Positions 54,758 through 63,999 of a stretch of 64,000 nt of DNA are shown here, piece after piece. Source of the stretch: Paracoccus sp. (in: a-proteobacteria) (lineage in GTDB: Bacteria > Pseudomonadota > Alphaproteobacteria > Rhodobacterales > Rhodobacteraceae); assembly GCF_030538495.1 (NCBI RefSeq), contig NZ_JAUNTW010000001.1:149068-213067 (forward strand), written 5' to 3'. The notes under the pieces were generated by a model. It was not told where the DNA came from. It saw only the letters and a list, made by a program, of their open reading frames with translations, and did no database searches. A program made the position numbers and the translations under genes. Positions within the stretch are counted from its first letter, which is position 1. The number at the start of each line of letters is the position of its first letter.

Positions 54758-55332
54758 GTGTTTTGGGCGGTTGTAAATTGGTTGGGCGCATTATGCGCCC
54801 TTGTGTTTCCATCGCAGGCGCAGCCTTGTTCTTTACAAGGGGGCCTGTGATGGATTGCACCCCCGGTCAGGATTGCATCAATTGGCAGGTTGGGGCGGGA
54901 TTTCGTCCAGCAGTATGGGCAACGGATGATGACGCCCTGCAATGTCCGTTGCTGGCTGCTGGCGATGACACACCGCTGGCCGGAAAAATGGCGGCGGGCT
55001 GGCATGATACCGAACTGGTCTTTAACCTGTTTGACCCGACGCCGGGGGTGCTGTCGGCTGTGCCGGGGGGGCCGGTATGGCAGCCCGCAGGCGGTTCGCC
55101 AAATGGCGCCACGCCCGGACCTGGCGCGATCATCCCGCCGTCCCTGCCCCCGGCCACCTATCCCGGCGGCACGCCCGCAACGCCCGACGCACCGTTGATC
55201 CCGCTGATCCCCGTGCAGCCCCCCGAGGATATCCCGGACCTTCCGGCCCCGGTGCCGCTGCCCGATTCCGGCGCGTTGCTGATATCTGTGCTGGCAGCGT
55301 CATTTGTGCTGCGGCGCTTTCGGCGCGGCTGA
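54758..55332 (+). CDS. Proline-rich VPLPA-CTERM-like exported protein, apparent -1 frameshift at a G5 tract
   Basis: A GTG at 54758 with GAGG upstream starts a good signal peptide (VFWAVVNWLGALCALVFPSQA) that meets a stop at 54848. The rest of the protein lies one frame back, from about 54841: PVMDCTPGQDCINWQVGAG, a Pro/Gly-rich linker, then VPLPDSGALL, a hydrophobic helix and RRFRRG, the layout of VPLPA-CTERM sorting signals. The G5 run (54839-54843) is where the frames join. The joined product is about 190 residues. A missing G in the assembly, phase variation or programmed slippage would each explain this. Confidence 0.6.
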
Positions 55333-55335
55333 TAT

Positions 55336-55363
55336 AACGCCCGCCACAGACATGGCGGGCGTT
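55336..55363. terminator. Hairpin between convergent genes
   Basis: An 11-bp perfect stem AACGCCCGCCA / TGGCGGGCGTT with a 6-nt loop lies between the proline-rich gene (+) and mltG (-). No U-run follows, so terminator function is inferred from position and stem strength. Confidence 0.6.
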
Positions 55364-55367
55364 AACC

Positions 55368-56549
55368 TTAATCCGTTTGCACCGGCGTGTCGGCGGGCAA
55401 ACCCTGCTGGCGTTCGATCTCGCGCCAGCGGGCGACGGCGGCGTTGTGTTCGGCCAAGGTGCGGCTGAACGCATGCCCCCCGGTCCCGTCCGCCACGAAG
55501 AAGATATAATCCGTCGTGTCCGGATTCAGCGCCGCGCGGATTGCCGCGCGTCCGGGATTGGCAATCGGCGTCGGCGGCAGCCCGTCGATCTGATAGGTGT
55601 TATAGGGCGTCCGCGCGTTCAGTTCCGACCGCCGAATCCCGCGATCCAGAATCCCCTGACCGCCGGTCACGCCATAAATCACCGTCGGGTCGGTTTGCAG
55701 CCGCATCCCTTGGCGCAGGCGATTAACGAACACGCTGGCCACCTGCGGGCGTTCCGCCGCAACGCCGGTTTCCTTTTCGACGATAGACGCCATAATCAAC
55801 GCCTCGGCCGGGGTGGCATAGGGCAGCCCCAGTTGCCGGTTTTCCCATTCCGCCGTCAAAATCGCTTCCTGACGCCGCGCCATTTCCGCCAGCAGCGCCG
55901 CGCGGTCCCCGCCGCGATCCACGGCATAGGTATCGGGCGCCAGACTGCCCTCGGCCGGGATCGACGTCACGTCGCCCGACAGCCAGCTGGCGGCGTTCAG
56001 CGCCTGAACCACCTGCCAACTGGTCACGCCTTCGGCCATGACGACGCGCAGGCGGGCATCGGGCTGGTCCACAGCGGCCAGAATTTCCGGCAAGGGCTGG
56101 TCGCTGTCGGGGTTGTAACGGGCCAGTTCCTCATATGCGCCGGTTGCGGGGTTAATATCGCGCAGCAGCACCGTGTTTTCGCGGACACCGACGCGGGCGA
56201 TCACTTCGGTTCCGCAGGTGGATGCGCCGCCGGTGGTGATGGTCGTGACGATGCTTTCCATGCTGGCGCCGGGTTGCACCAGATAGCTGCCGAATTTCAG
56301 ATCCCGCGCCTTGCCCATATAATCGGCACCCGCGCGAAACACATAAGCGTTTGAAATCGCGCCCTGATCCGCCAATCGTTCGCTGACCGCATTCAGCGAT
56401 GCGCCCGGCGCGACCTGCACGCATTGGGCGACCGCGCTTGGCCCCGGTCCGGTGAATTCGCGTTTGCCCCACGCAACCGCCCCGGCGACGGCGATCAATA
56501 ACACAATCGCCAGCGTCAGGAAGTTCGACGCGATGTTGCGCCAGATCAT
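55368..56549 (-). CDS. mltG: Endolytic murein transglycosylase MltG
   Basis: A 393-residue YceG-family enzyme. One N-terminal membrane helix (FLTLAIVLLIAVAGAVAWG) is followed by a LysM-like region (VAPGASLNAVSERLADQGAI) and the catalytic domain with IMASIVEKETGVAAERPQVASVFVNRL, QTDPTVIYG and YNTYQIDGLPPTPIANPG. It cuts nascent glycan strands. It overlaps fabF as ATGA, the common fabF-mltG pair. Confidence 0.94.
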   Translation of the reverse strand: MIWRNIASNFLTLAIVLLIAVAGAVAWGKREFTGPGPSAVAQCVQVAPGASLNAVSERLADQGAISNAYVFRAGADYMGKARDLKFGSYLVQPGASMESIVTTITTGGASTCGTEVIARVGVRENTVLLRDINPATGAYEELARYNPDSDQPLPEILAAVDQPDARLRVVMAEGVTSWQVVQALNAASWLSGDVTSIPAEGSLAPDTYAVDRGGDRAALLAEMARRQEAILTAEWENRQLGLPYATPAEALIMASIVEKETGVAAERPQVASVFVNRLRQGMRLQTDPTVIYGVTGGQGILDRGIRRSELNARTPYNTYQIDGLPPTPIANPGRAAIRAALNPDTTDYIFFVADGTGGHAFSRTLAEHNAAVARWREIERQQGLPADTPVQTD

Positions 56550-57808
56550 GCGTCAACCTTTCCCAGCACCAGACTGGCATTGGTCCCGCCAAAGCCAAAG
56601 CTGTTGGACAGCGCCACATTCACCTGACGGCGCACGGCGGCGTTCGCGGCCAGATCCAGACGCGGCGCAACCGCCGGGTTATCAAGGTTAATCGTCGGCG
56701 GGCAAATCTGGTCGCGGATGGCCAGCACGCAGAAAATCGCCTCAACCGCGCCCGCGGCCCCCAGCAGGTGGCCGATGCTGGATTTCGTCGATGACATCAC
56801 GGCATTGCCGGCGTGATCACCCAACAGCCGTTCAACCGCACCCAGTTCGATGGTGTCAGCCATCGTGCTGGTGCCATGCGCGTTGATATAGTCGATCTGA
56901 TCCGGCGTGATCCCCGCCGAACGCAGCGCGTTTTGCATCGCGCGGAACCCACCGTCGCCATCCTCGGACGGGGCGGTGATGTGATAGGCGTCGCCAGAGA
57001 GGCCATAGCCCAACACCTCGGCATAGATTTTCGCGCCGCGCGCCTTGGCGTGTTCGTATTCTTCCAGCACGACGACACCCGCGCCTTCGCCCATCACGAA
57101 CCCGTCGCGATCCGCGTCATAGGGGCGGCTGGCCGCCTGCGGATCATCGGCGCGTTTCGTTGACAGCGCCTTGCAGGCGTTGAAACCCGCAATCCCGATT
57201 TCGCTGATCGGCGATTCCGCGCCGCCCGCGATCATCACATCGGCATCGCCCAGCATGATCAGCCGCGCGGCGTCACCAATGGCGTGCGCGCCGGTCGAAC
57301 AGGCGGTGACAACGGCGTGGTTCGGCCCCTTGAACCCGTAACGGATGCTGACCTGACCGGAAATCAGGTTAATCAGCGCGCCGGGGATAAAGAACGGGCT
57401 GACCCGTTTCGGGCCGCGCTCCTTAATCAGAACGGCGGTTTCGGCAATGCTGGTCAGCCCGCCAATGCCGGACCCGATCATCACGCCGGTGCGCAGGCGG
57501 CTTTCGTCATCTTCGGGCATCCAATTGGCGTCGCGCACGGCCTGTTCGGCGGCGGCAATGCCATAGAGGATAAAGTCATCGACCTTGCGTCGGTCCTTGG
57601 GTTCCATCCAGTCGTTGGGATTGAACGTGCCGTCGCTGCCATCCCCGAACGGGATTTCACAGGCATAGGTGGTCACAACATTGCTGGCATCAAATCGCGT
57701 GATCGGACCCGCGCCCGATTTTCCGGCCAAAATGCGTTCCCATGTCGCATCCACACCACAGGCCAGCGGCGTGACCATTCCCAGACCCGTGACAACAACC
57801 CTACGCAT
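56546..57808 (-). CDS. fabF: 3-Oxoacyl-ACP synthase II
   Basis: A 420-residue condensing enzyme with active-site Cys in VTACSTGAHAIGDAAR and His in NAHGTSTMADTIE and SSIGHLLGAAGAVEA. It begins MRRVVVTGLGMVTPLACG. It elongates saturated and cis-vaccenoyl precursors. acpP, often just upstream, is not in this window; phnD lies divergent instead. Confidence 0.96.
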   Translation of the reverse strand: MRRVVVTGLGMVTPLACGVDATWERILAGKSGAGPITRFDASNVVTTYACEIPFGDGSDGTFNPNDWMEPKDRRKVDDFILYGIAAAEQAVRDANWMPEDDESRLRTGVMIGSGIGGLTSIAETAVLIKERGPKRVSPFFIPGALINLISGQVSIRYGFKGPNHAVVTACSTGAHAIGDAARLIMLGDADVMIAGGAESPISEIGIAGFNACKALSTKRADDPQAASRPYDADRDGFVMGEGAGVVVLEEYEHAKARGAKIYAEVLGYGLSGDAYHITAPSEDGDGGFRAMQNALRSAGITPDQIDYINAHGTSTMADTIELGAVERLLGDHAGNAVMSSTKSSIGHLLGAAGAVEAIFCVLAIRDQICPPTINLDNPAVAPRLDLAANAAVRRQVNVALSNSFGFGGTNASLVLGKVDA

Positions 57809-57977
57809 CCGCGTTCATCCTTTATCTGCTCAGTTGCCGCTGTGATACACGCCCGCCGGTTCCCGCGCAACGCCGCCGGGGTAACACCAAATCGTTAAGA
57901 AAAGATCACCAAACGGACACGCCCATGTCACAAAACCCCGCTTGATTGGCGGAAACCATGAAAAAGGCGGATTTATC

Positions 57978-58832
57978 ATGCAAAAACTGTCCCTGATCGC
58001 GGCGCTTGCGCTGTCTGTTGCGGCCCCGGCCCTTGCGGCTGACACATCGTCATGCCCGGCCACGCTGCGTTACGCCGATACCGGCGTCGAAGGGCTTGAG
58101 GAACTGCGCCGTTCCTTTGGTCCCTTCGTCGAAACGGTTCAGAACATCACCGGGCTGGGCGTTGAATTTTTCCCGGTCGGCAACCGCACCGCCGCCGCAA
58201 CGGCGCTTGAATTCGGGCAGGTTGACGTTGTGATGACCGGCCCGTCGGAATATGTCGCGATCCAGACCCGCATCAATGATGTAAAGCCGATCGTCAGCTT
58301 TGCGCGCCCGGCCTATGCGTCGATCTTTATTGTGCCGAAAGACAGCGGAATCAACGCGCTGACCGATCTGAAGGGCAAATCCATTTCGATGAAGGATGTG
58401 GGTTCGACCACCGGCCACATCATCCCCGCCTATATGCTGGTCGAAGCCGGTCTGGACATCGACCGCGATGTGCGCATCGTCAATCTGGGTGGCACCAGCC
58501 TGCAAGCGTTGATTTCGGGCGATGTGGACGCCGCCGCAACCGGCGTGCGCGATTGGGAACCGTTCGTCGAAATGGCCGGTGACGGTTACGAAATTCTGGA
58601 ACAATCGCCGCAAATGCCGGACGATCTGATTCTGGCCGGTCCGCATATCAGCACCGAATGCGTCGATTACCTGCGCACGAAAATGATGGAAAACGGCCCT
58701 GCCCTGATCGACGCCACGCTGGCCCCCGAAGGCCGCGAACGCTATCGCGGTGCCGAATTGGTGGCCGTGGATGACGCGACCTATGACGTGGTGCGCAAAG
58801 CCTATGCCGCTCTGGGCCTGACCCCGGAATAA
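57978..58832 (+). CDS. phnD: Phosphonate/phosphate ABC transporter substrate-binding protein PhnD
   Basis: A 284-residue periplasmic binding protein with a signal peptide (MQKLSLIAALALSVAAPALAA). The chain shows RRSFGPFVETVQNITGLGVEFFPV, QVDVVMTGPSEYVAI, LKGKSISMKDVGSTTGHIIP and AATGVRDWEPF. It matches the PhnD group that binds phosphonates or phosphite. It leads the three-gene phnDCE set. Confidence 0.9.
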   Translation: MQKLSLIAALALSVAAPALAADTSSCPATLRYADTGVEGLEELRRSFGPFVETVQNITGLGVEFFPVGNRTAAATALEFGQVDVVMTGPSEYVAIQTRINDVKPIVSFARPAYASIFIVPKDSGINALTDLKGKSISMKDVGSTTGHIIPAYMLVEAGLDIDRDVRIVNLGGTSLQALISGDVDAAATGVRDWEPFVEMAGDGYEILEQSPQMPDDLILAGPHISTECVDYLRTKMMENGPALIDATLAPEGRERYRGAELVAVDDATYDVVRKAYAALGLTPE

Positions 58833-58836
58833 GCTG

Positions 58837-59598
58837 ATGCGGGTTCAGGTTCAGAACGTCGCCAAAACCTATCCCGATGGCACGCAGGTGCTGCATGATG
58901 TCAGCTTTGACATTCCATCGGGACAGGGCGTGGCCTTGTTGGGCGCAAATGGCTGCGGCAAATCCACCCTGCTGCGCTGTATTCTGGGACTTGAACCCGT
59001 GACGCGCGGGGCGATCCTGCTGGATGGCACCGATATAACACAGGCACGCGGGCGCAAATTGCGCCTGCTGCGCACCGATATTGGTTCGGTTTTTCAACAG
59101 TTTAATCTGGTTGGCAATCTGTCCGTGCATCAAAATGTGCTGTTTGGCCGGATGGGCGCGCATGGGTTCTGGCGGTCTCTGTCCATCACGGCACCGGCGG
59201 ATGCGCGCGACCGCGCCATGGCCTGTCTGGACCGCGTCGGTCTGGCGCATCTGGCGGCGCGGCGCACCGACACCCTGTCGGGCGGCCAGCAACAGCGCGT
59301 GGCCATTGCCCGCATGTTGATGCAGGACGCCAAGATCGTGTTCGCCGACGAACCCGTCGCCAGCCTTGACCCCAAAGCGGGCCGCGAGGTGATGGATCTG
59401 CTGTTCGAGATCGTTCAGGAACGCAACCTGACCGTCGTTTGCGTGCTGCACCAACTGGATCTGGCGCGGCATTATGCGGGCCGGATCATCGGGCTGAAAC
59501 AGGGGCGCGTGGCCTTGGACGGCGCGCCCGACAGCCTGACCGACGACCAACTGGCCGACCTTTACCAAGGCGCGCCCACCACACAGGACGCCGCATGA
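58837..59598 (+). CDS. phnC: Phosphonate ABC transporter ATPase PhnC
   Basis: A 253-residue ABC ATPase with Walker A LLGANGCGKSTLLRCIL, Q-loop FQQFNLVG, signature LSGGQQQRVAIARML and Walker B IVFADEPVASLDPKAG. It starts 4 nt after phnD and overlaps phnE as ATGA. Confidence 0.93.
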   Translation: MRVQVQNVAKTYPDGTQVLHDVSFDIPSGQGVALLGANGCGKSTLLRCILGLEPVTRGAILLDGTDITQARGRKLRLLRTDIGSVFQQFNLVGNLSVHQNVLFGRMGAHGFWRSLSITAPADARDRAMACLDRVGLAHLAARRTDTLSGGQQQRVAIARMLMQDAKIVFADEPVASLDPKAGREVMDLLFEIVQERNLTVVCVLHQLDLARHYAGRIIGLKQGRVALDGAPDSLTDDQLADLYQGAPTTQDAA

Positions 59599-60374
59599 CG
59601 CCCCCCGTCCGATTCAACCGCCCGCCCGCGCTGATCTTTGTCATCATCCTGATTTTCGCGGCGTTTTTCATTCAGGGCCTGTCATCGGCGGGTATCTCGA
59701 CCGACCGCCTGATTCGCGGATCGTCCAATCTGGGGCGGTTTTTGGGATCGGCCTTTCCGCCGTCCATGGCCCGCATTGATGTGATCGCAAAATCCATGTG
59801 GGAAACGCTGAATATGGCCGTGGTGGGCGTCACCTTTGGAGTGATTCTGTCGCTGCCGATGGCGTTGCTCTGCGCGCGCAACACATCGCCGCATTGGACG
59901 GTGCGGATCGTCGCGGTGAATATCGTATCCACGCTGCGCACGATCCCCGACCTGATCTGGGCGCTGATTTTCGTGGTCGCGGTTGGCCTGGGGCCTCTGG
60001 CCGGGATTTTGGCGATTGTCATGGACACCATCGGATTCTGCGCCCGCTTTTTCGCCGAACGGATCGAAGAAACGAACCCCCGCCCCGGCACCGCCCTGCG
60101 CGCGGCGGGTGCGTCCCGCGGCGCGGTTGTGGGCGCGGCGATACTGCCGGAATGTTTCCCGTCATTCGTCGCCACATCGCTGTTTTCCGTGGAAAAAGCC
60201 GTGCGATCCGCCGTGGTTCTGGGGCTGGTCGGCGCGGGCGGGATTGGGGTTGAACTGACCTCGGCGATGAACCTGTTCCGCTATAACGAGGCGCTGACCA
60301 TCATTCTGGTCATCCTGATCGTGGTGATTGCAGTGGAACAAATCGCGCAGATGATCCGCCGCCGAATTATCTAA
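59595..60374 (+). CDS. phnE: Phosphonate ABC transporter permease PhnE
   Basis: A 259-residue permease with about five or six helices. The coupling segment reads EETNPRPGTALRAAGASRGAVVGAAILPE. The ATG at 59595 overlaps the phnC stop; a longer in-frame reading from 59439 runs through phnC and is not used. No C-P lyase genes are nearby, so the substrate may be a phosphonate, phosphite or phosphate. Confidence 0.92.
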   Translation: MTPPVRFNRPPALIFVIILIFAAFFIQGLSSAGISTDRLIRGSSNLGRFLGSAFPPSMARIDVIAKSMWETLNMAVVGVTFGVILSLPMALLCARNTSPHWTVRIVAVNIVSTLRTIPDLIWALIFVVAVGLGPLAGILAIVMDTIGFCARFFAERIEETNPRPGTALRAAGASRGAVVGAAILPECFPSFVATSLFSVEKAVRSAVVLGLVGAGGIGVELTSAMNLFRYNEALTIILVILIVVIAVEQIAQMIRRRII

Positions 60375-60398
60375 AGTCGGATCATCTAAAACGGACGC

Positions 60399-60482
60399 TG
60401 GTAGGGGTAGAGGGACTTGAACCCCCACGCCTTGCGGCGGGGCATTTTGAATGCCCTGCGTCTACCATTCCGCCATACCCCC
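60399..60482 (-). tRNA. tRNA-Leu (anticodon CAA)
   Basis: The minus strand folds into a cloverleaf: acceptor GGGGGTA / TACCCCT, D-stem GCG/CGC, anticodon stem GGGCA/TGCCC around loop TTCAAAA (anticodon CAA), a long variable arm and T-arm GGGGG-TTCAAGT-CCCTC. The CCA end is encoded. The long variable arm fits a class II leucine tRNA. Confidence 0.95.
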
Positions 60483-60555
60483 ACGGCGTCCGTTCGCGTC
60501 ATCTAATGCGTTGCGAAGGGCTTGGCAAGCCCCCTTTCGTCACAGAATTGTCGGA

Positions 60556-60587
60556 AAAAGCAAACGCCCGCGCGGACCGCACGGGCG
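60556..60587 (-). terminator. Terminator of lipA
   Basis: On the minus strand CGCCCGTGCG pairs with CGCGCGGGCG (arms at 60587-60578 and 60574-60565) and is followed by TTTGCTTTTT. It lies 16 nt after the lipA stop. Confidence 0.8.
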
Positions 60588-60602
60588 CATGAAATCAGCC
60601 GC

Positions 60603-61559
60603 TTAGGCGCGGCCCAGCTTTTCCAGCCGCGCATCCCGCAGACGCGCGAAATCATCGCCCGCATGGTATGACGAACGGGTCAGCGGCGTGGCCGACACCA
60701 TCAGAAACCCTTTGCCATAGGCGGCCTTTTCATAACCCGCGAATTCGTCCGGGGTTACGAAACGATCCACACGGTGATGTTTCGGCGTCGGCTGCAAATA
60801 TTGCCCGATGGTCATAAAGTCGATGTCGGCCGCGCGCATGTCGTCCATGACTTGCAGGACGGATTGGCGATCTTCGCCCAAGCCCACCATGATGCCGGAT
60901 TTGGTGAACATGGTCGGGTCCAGTTCCTTGACCCGCTGCAACAGGCGCAGGCTGTGGAAATACCGCGCGCCGGGTCGGACGGTCGGATAGAGGCCCGGCA
61001 CCGTTTCCAGATTGTGGTTAAACACGTCAGGCCGCGCCGCAACCACGGTTTCTAACGCATCGGGGCCGCATTTCAGGAAATCGGGGGTCAACACCTCGAT
61101 CGTGCTGTCGGGGCTGCGGTGACGGATGGCGCGGATGGTTTGGGCGAAATGTTCGGCCCCGCCATCGGCCAGATCGTCGCGGTCAACGGATGTGATCACA
61201 ACATGTTTCAGCCCCAGTTTCTGCACCGCATGGGCCACGCGCCCCGGTTCGAACGCGTCTAACGCATCCGGCCGGCCCGTCGCCACATTGCAGAATGTGC
61301 AACCCCGCGTGCAGATTTCGCCCATGATCATCATGGTGGCGTGACCCTGCGACCAACATTCGCCGACATTGGGGCAGCCTGCCTCTTCGCACACGGTGGA
61401 CAGGCGGTTTTCGCGCAGCAGATCGCGGGTTTGCTTATACCCTTCGGATGTGGGCGCCTTGACGCGGATCCATGACGGCTTTTTCGGCTGCGCCTGATCG
61501 GGGCGGTGCGCCTTTTCCGGGTGACGCTGATCGGGAATGCGAAGGTCGCGCAAGGTCAT
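60603..61559 (-). CDS. lipA: Lipoyl synthase
   Basis: A 318-residue radical-SAM enzyme that inserts two sulfurs into octanoyl groups. The auxiliary Fe-S cluster Cys are in [13 protein letters not shown] and the radical-SAM cluster in [13 protein letters not shown]; a C-terminal RSSYHAGD holds the Ser ligand. Lipoate is needed by the pyruvate and branched-chain oxoacid dehydrogenases; the latter feed the leucine operon. The ATG is preceded by AAGG with short spacing. Confidence 0.96.
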   Translation of the reverse strand: MTLRDLRIPDQRHPEKAHRPDQAQPKKPSWIRVKAPTSEGYKQTRDLLRENRLSTVCEEAGCPNVGECWSQGHATMMIMGEICTRGCTFCNVATGRPDALDAFEPGRVAHAVQKLGLKHVVITSVDRDDLADGGAEHFAQTIRAIRHRSPDSTIEVLTPDFLKCGPDALETVVAARPDVFNHNLETVPGLYPTVRPGARYFHSLRLLQRVKELDPTMFTKSGIMVGLGEDRQSVLQVMDDMRAADIDFMTIGQYLQPTPKHHRVDRFVTPDEFAGYEKAAYGKGFLMVSATPLTRSSYHAGDDFARLRDARLEKLGRA

Positions 61560-61699
61560 ATCCTTTCAACCGCAGGTTTGCCGAAGATAGGCGAAACCCC
61601 GCGCTTTTGCAATGTGACAACCGCTCCCCGTTGCCAATGCCGCAGCGCAGCGTTACCCAAGCCCCAACGGGAGGAACCCCAAAACCGAAAGGAAAAGCC

Positions 61700-62248
61700 A
61701 TGAAAACCGGATCGAGATTGCCTGACGTGACCTTTCGCACCCGTGTGCGGGACGAATCGGTTGGCGGGCCGAACCCGTATCGTTGGCAGGATATGACGAC
61801 CGCCGATTATTTCGCGGGCAAGCGCGTTGTTCTGTTTTCGCTGCCCGGTGCGTTCACGCCGACCTGTTCCACCTATCAGCTGCCCGGCTTTGAAAAAGCG
61901 TTCGGCCAGATGCGCGATCTGGGCGTGGATGCGATTTACTGCATGTCGGTGAATGACAGCTTTGTCATGAACCAATGGGCAAAATCGCAAAACCTGCAAA
62001 ATGTTGGCGTGATTCCCGATGGTTCGGGCGAATTCACCGACAAAGTGGGGATGCTGGTGCGCAAAGATAATCTGGGCTTTGGCGCGCGGTCCTGGCGTTA
62101 CGCCGCCGTGGTGAATGACGGCGTGGTCGAAGCCTGGTTCGAAGAAGAAGGCCGTTGCGACGATTGCGACACTGATCCGTATGGCGCGACCTCGCCGGAA
62201 ACGGTGCTGACCTATCTGGAAACGGCCCGCGTGTCGGAACCCGCCTAA
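61700..62248 (+). CDS. Peroxiredoxin (Prx5 type)
   Basis: A 182-residue thiol peroxidase. The peroxidatic Cys lies in LPGAFTPTCSTYQLPGF, followed by IYCMSVNDSFVMNQWAK. The C-terminal EEEGRCDDCDTDPYG has two Cys and could hold the resolving thiol. It reduces peroxides with thioredoxin, glutaredoxin or glutathione. The ATG at 61700 has AAAGGA upstream. Its stop overlaps the convergent OxyR gene by 4 nt. Confidence 0.92.
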   Translation: MKTGSRLPDVTFRTRVRDESVGGPNPYRWQDMTTADYFAGKRVVLFSLPGAFTPTCSTYQLPGFEKAFGQMRDLGVDAIYCMSVNDSFVMNQWAKSQNLQNVGVIPDGSGEFTDKVGMLVRKDNLGFGARSWRYAAVVNDGVVEAWFEEEGRCDDCDTDPYGATSPETVLTYLETARVSEPA

Positions 62249-63165
62249 GACCGTTGCGGGGCGGCGTCCTGTGTCAGCGCGGTGCCGCCCCGGATCAACA
62301 ATTCGGCCAATTCGTCGAACCACCCGCCCGCGGGCGTGGACGCGCGGCGCAGCAACATCACATCACGCGCGGGCGCAGGTTCAGGAAAGCGCATGACCGC
62401 CAGACCGGGCGCGGCAGCAATTTCCTGCGCGCGGGCGATTTCGGGCAAAAAGGTCAACCCCATCCCCTGCCCCGCCAGTCGGCACAACGTGGCCAGAGAC
62501 GCCGCCCCCAAATCCAGCCGACCCGACCGGCGCGACAATCCGCAGACCTCTAACGCCTGGTCGCCCAGACAATGGCCTTCGTCCAACAGCAGCAACTGTC
62601 CCGGATCCAGATCGCGCGGATCGGGGGCCTGATCGCGCAGCGCCGCAATCCGCGCCGCACTGCCCGCCAGCAAAAACGCATCGCGGAACAGAGGCACCGC
62701 CGCGAAATCATCGGGCGCAGGCGTCGCAATCACAATTGCATCCAGCCGCCCCGCCGCCAATTCATCCAGCAGGCGTTCGGTCTGAGCCTCACGCAGATGC
62801 AGATCGCGGCCAATATCGCGGGCGCGCAGTTCGGGCAGGACCAGAGGCAACAGATAGGGCGCGACCGTCGGGATCATCCCCAGCATCAGCCGCCCGCCCT
62901 GCCCCGGCTGGCGCAATCCGCGTTCCAGCCCCGCCATGGCGGCCATCACCTGCCGCGCGTGATGTTCCAAGGCGCGCCCTTGCGGGGTCAGCACCACACC
63001 GGCACCCGTGCGTTCGACCAGTTGCGCGCCGGCCACATCCTCTAACGCTTTGATCTGCATAGATAAGGCAGGCTGGCTGATATGCGCGGATTCCGCTGCA
63101 CGGGTGAAATGCCCGGTTTCGGTCAGCGCAAGGAAATAGCGCAACTGGCGCAGCGTGATGTTCAT
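62245..63165 (-). CDS. oxyR: OxyR-like LysR-family redox regulator
   Basis: A 306-residue LysR regulator. The N-terminal HTH reads LRQLRYFLALTETGHFTRAAESAHISQPALS. The effector domain carries LLLDEGHCLGDQALEVCGLS, a Cys-x8-Cys pair placed as in OxyR (Cys199/Cys208), so it probably senses hydrogen peroxide. It lies convergent with the peroxiredoxin gene, so that gene is a functional neighbour but not divergently controlled. Confidence 0.88.
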   Translation of the reverse strand: MNITLRQLRYFLALTETGHFTRAAESAHISQPALSMQIKALEDVAGAQLVERTGAGVVLTPQGRALEHHARQVMAAMAGLERGLRQPGQGGRLMLGMIPTVAPYLLPLVLPELRARDIGRDLHLREAQTERLLDELAAGRLDAIVIATPAPDDFAAVPLFRDAFLLAGSAARIAALRDQAPDPRDLDPGQLLLLDEGHCLGDQALEVCGLSRRSGRLDLGAASLATLCRLAGQGMGLTFLPEIARAQEIAAAPGLAVMRFPEPAPARDVMLLRRASTPAGGWFDELAELLIRGGTALTQDAAPQRS

Positions 63166-63222
63166 GCCCCCTTGATACAGGCCCCCGCGCCAAAGAAAAG
63201 GGGCATCGAAATGCCCCCCATC

Positions 63223-63999
63223 TCAGCCGATCAGCGGCGCGCCCTTGCCATAGGTTTCGTCGTAATGGCGTTGCAGCCGCATCAGCGCCAGCCGCAGCAC
63301 GATTTTGCCCGACCGCGCGGACCAGCCAAGGCGGCGCTCGGTCATCTCGATCCCTTCCAGAAAACAACAGACGCGCAAGGCGATGTCACCCATCCCCGGC
63401 CCCAATTCGCGCAGGGCAAGCGCCACGCGGTTGCGCGCCTTATCCGACCCGCCGCCCGTGCCGCCCAAACCCCGCGACACATCCACGCCAGACGTTAGAA
63501 ACCCGTCCCAGTTCTGCGTGACGCGTGGCCCCATCTGCGCCAGTTCAAAATCTTCGCGCAGGCGTTCGCCCGCCGTCACCATGTCCGGCGTCAGGAACGG
63601 GTTGCCGTCATGGTCCCGACGCCGCGCCAGAATCAGCATCGGGCTTTCGGCGATGTTGCAACGGGCGTGACGGCGGCGGCCATCCTCGGGGTCTTGGATC
63701 ATGCGGTTTTCATAAACGCGATGCTGATCGGCAAAGGGCTGCGCGTCGGGCGTCACGGGTTCGGCTGTGTCGATCCCGTCGCCCAGAATCGCGTTGCGTT
63801 GCCGAGGCGACCGCAGCATCGCGCGCAACGCATCCCGCCCCGCATTCGAAATAATGTAACGATGCACCCGCCCCGTCGGCGCCTGCGCCACCAGCCACCC
63901 GCGCAGCGCCATCGTTTCGGCCAGCCTCCGGTCCAGAACGGCGGTGCGAATATCGTCGCGCGTCACGATGGCCTTTTCCATATTGTCCGCCGTCACCAA
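63223..63999 (-). CDS. DUF6456 HTH-domain protein (5' end outside the window)
   Basis: At least 259 residues; the frame is open to the window edge, so the start is uncertain and the gene is probably longer. An N-terminal winged-helix-like part (LAETMALRGWLVAQAPTGRVHRYIISNAGRDAL) precedes the DUF6456 region: AESPMLILARRRDHDGNPFLTPDMVTAGERLREDFELA... split by a Gly-rich linker, then GDIALRVCCFLEGIE and GWSARSGKIVLRLALMRLQRHY. The family is found in Rhodobacterales and looks DNA-binding; function unknown. Confidence 0.75.
   Translation of the reverse strand: MVTADNMEKAIVTRDDIRTAVLDRRLAETMALRGWLVAQAPTGRVHRYIISNAGRDALRAMLRSPRQRNAILGDGIDTAEPVTPDAQPFADQHRVYENRMIQDPEDGRRRHARCNIAESPMLILARRRDHDGNPFLTPDMVTAGERLREDFELAQMGPRVTQNWDGFLTSGVDVSRGLGGTGGGSDKARNRVALALRELGPGMGDIALRVCCFLEGIEMTERRLGWSARSGKIVLRLALMRLQRHYDETYGKGAPLIG

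Noticed and set aside
54742..54850. Start of the proline-rich protein in its own frame at GTG 54742.
   Set aside because: It has no ribosome-binding site and gives an N-terminus unlike a signal peptide, while the +1 frame gives both.
57809..57977. Pho box upstream of phnD.
   Set aside because: ATGTCACAAAAC resembles a half site at best, and no second half at the right spacing is present.
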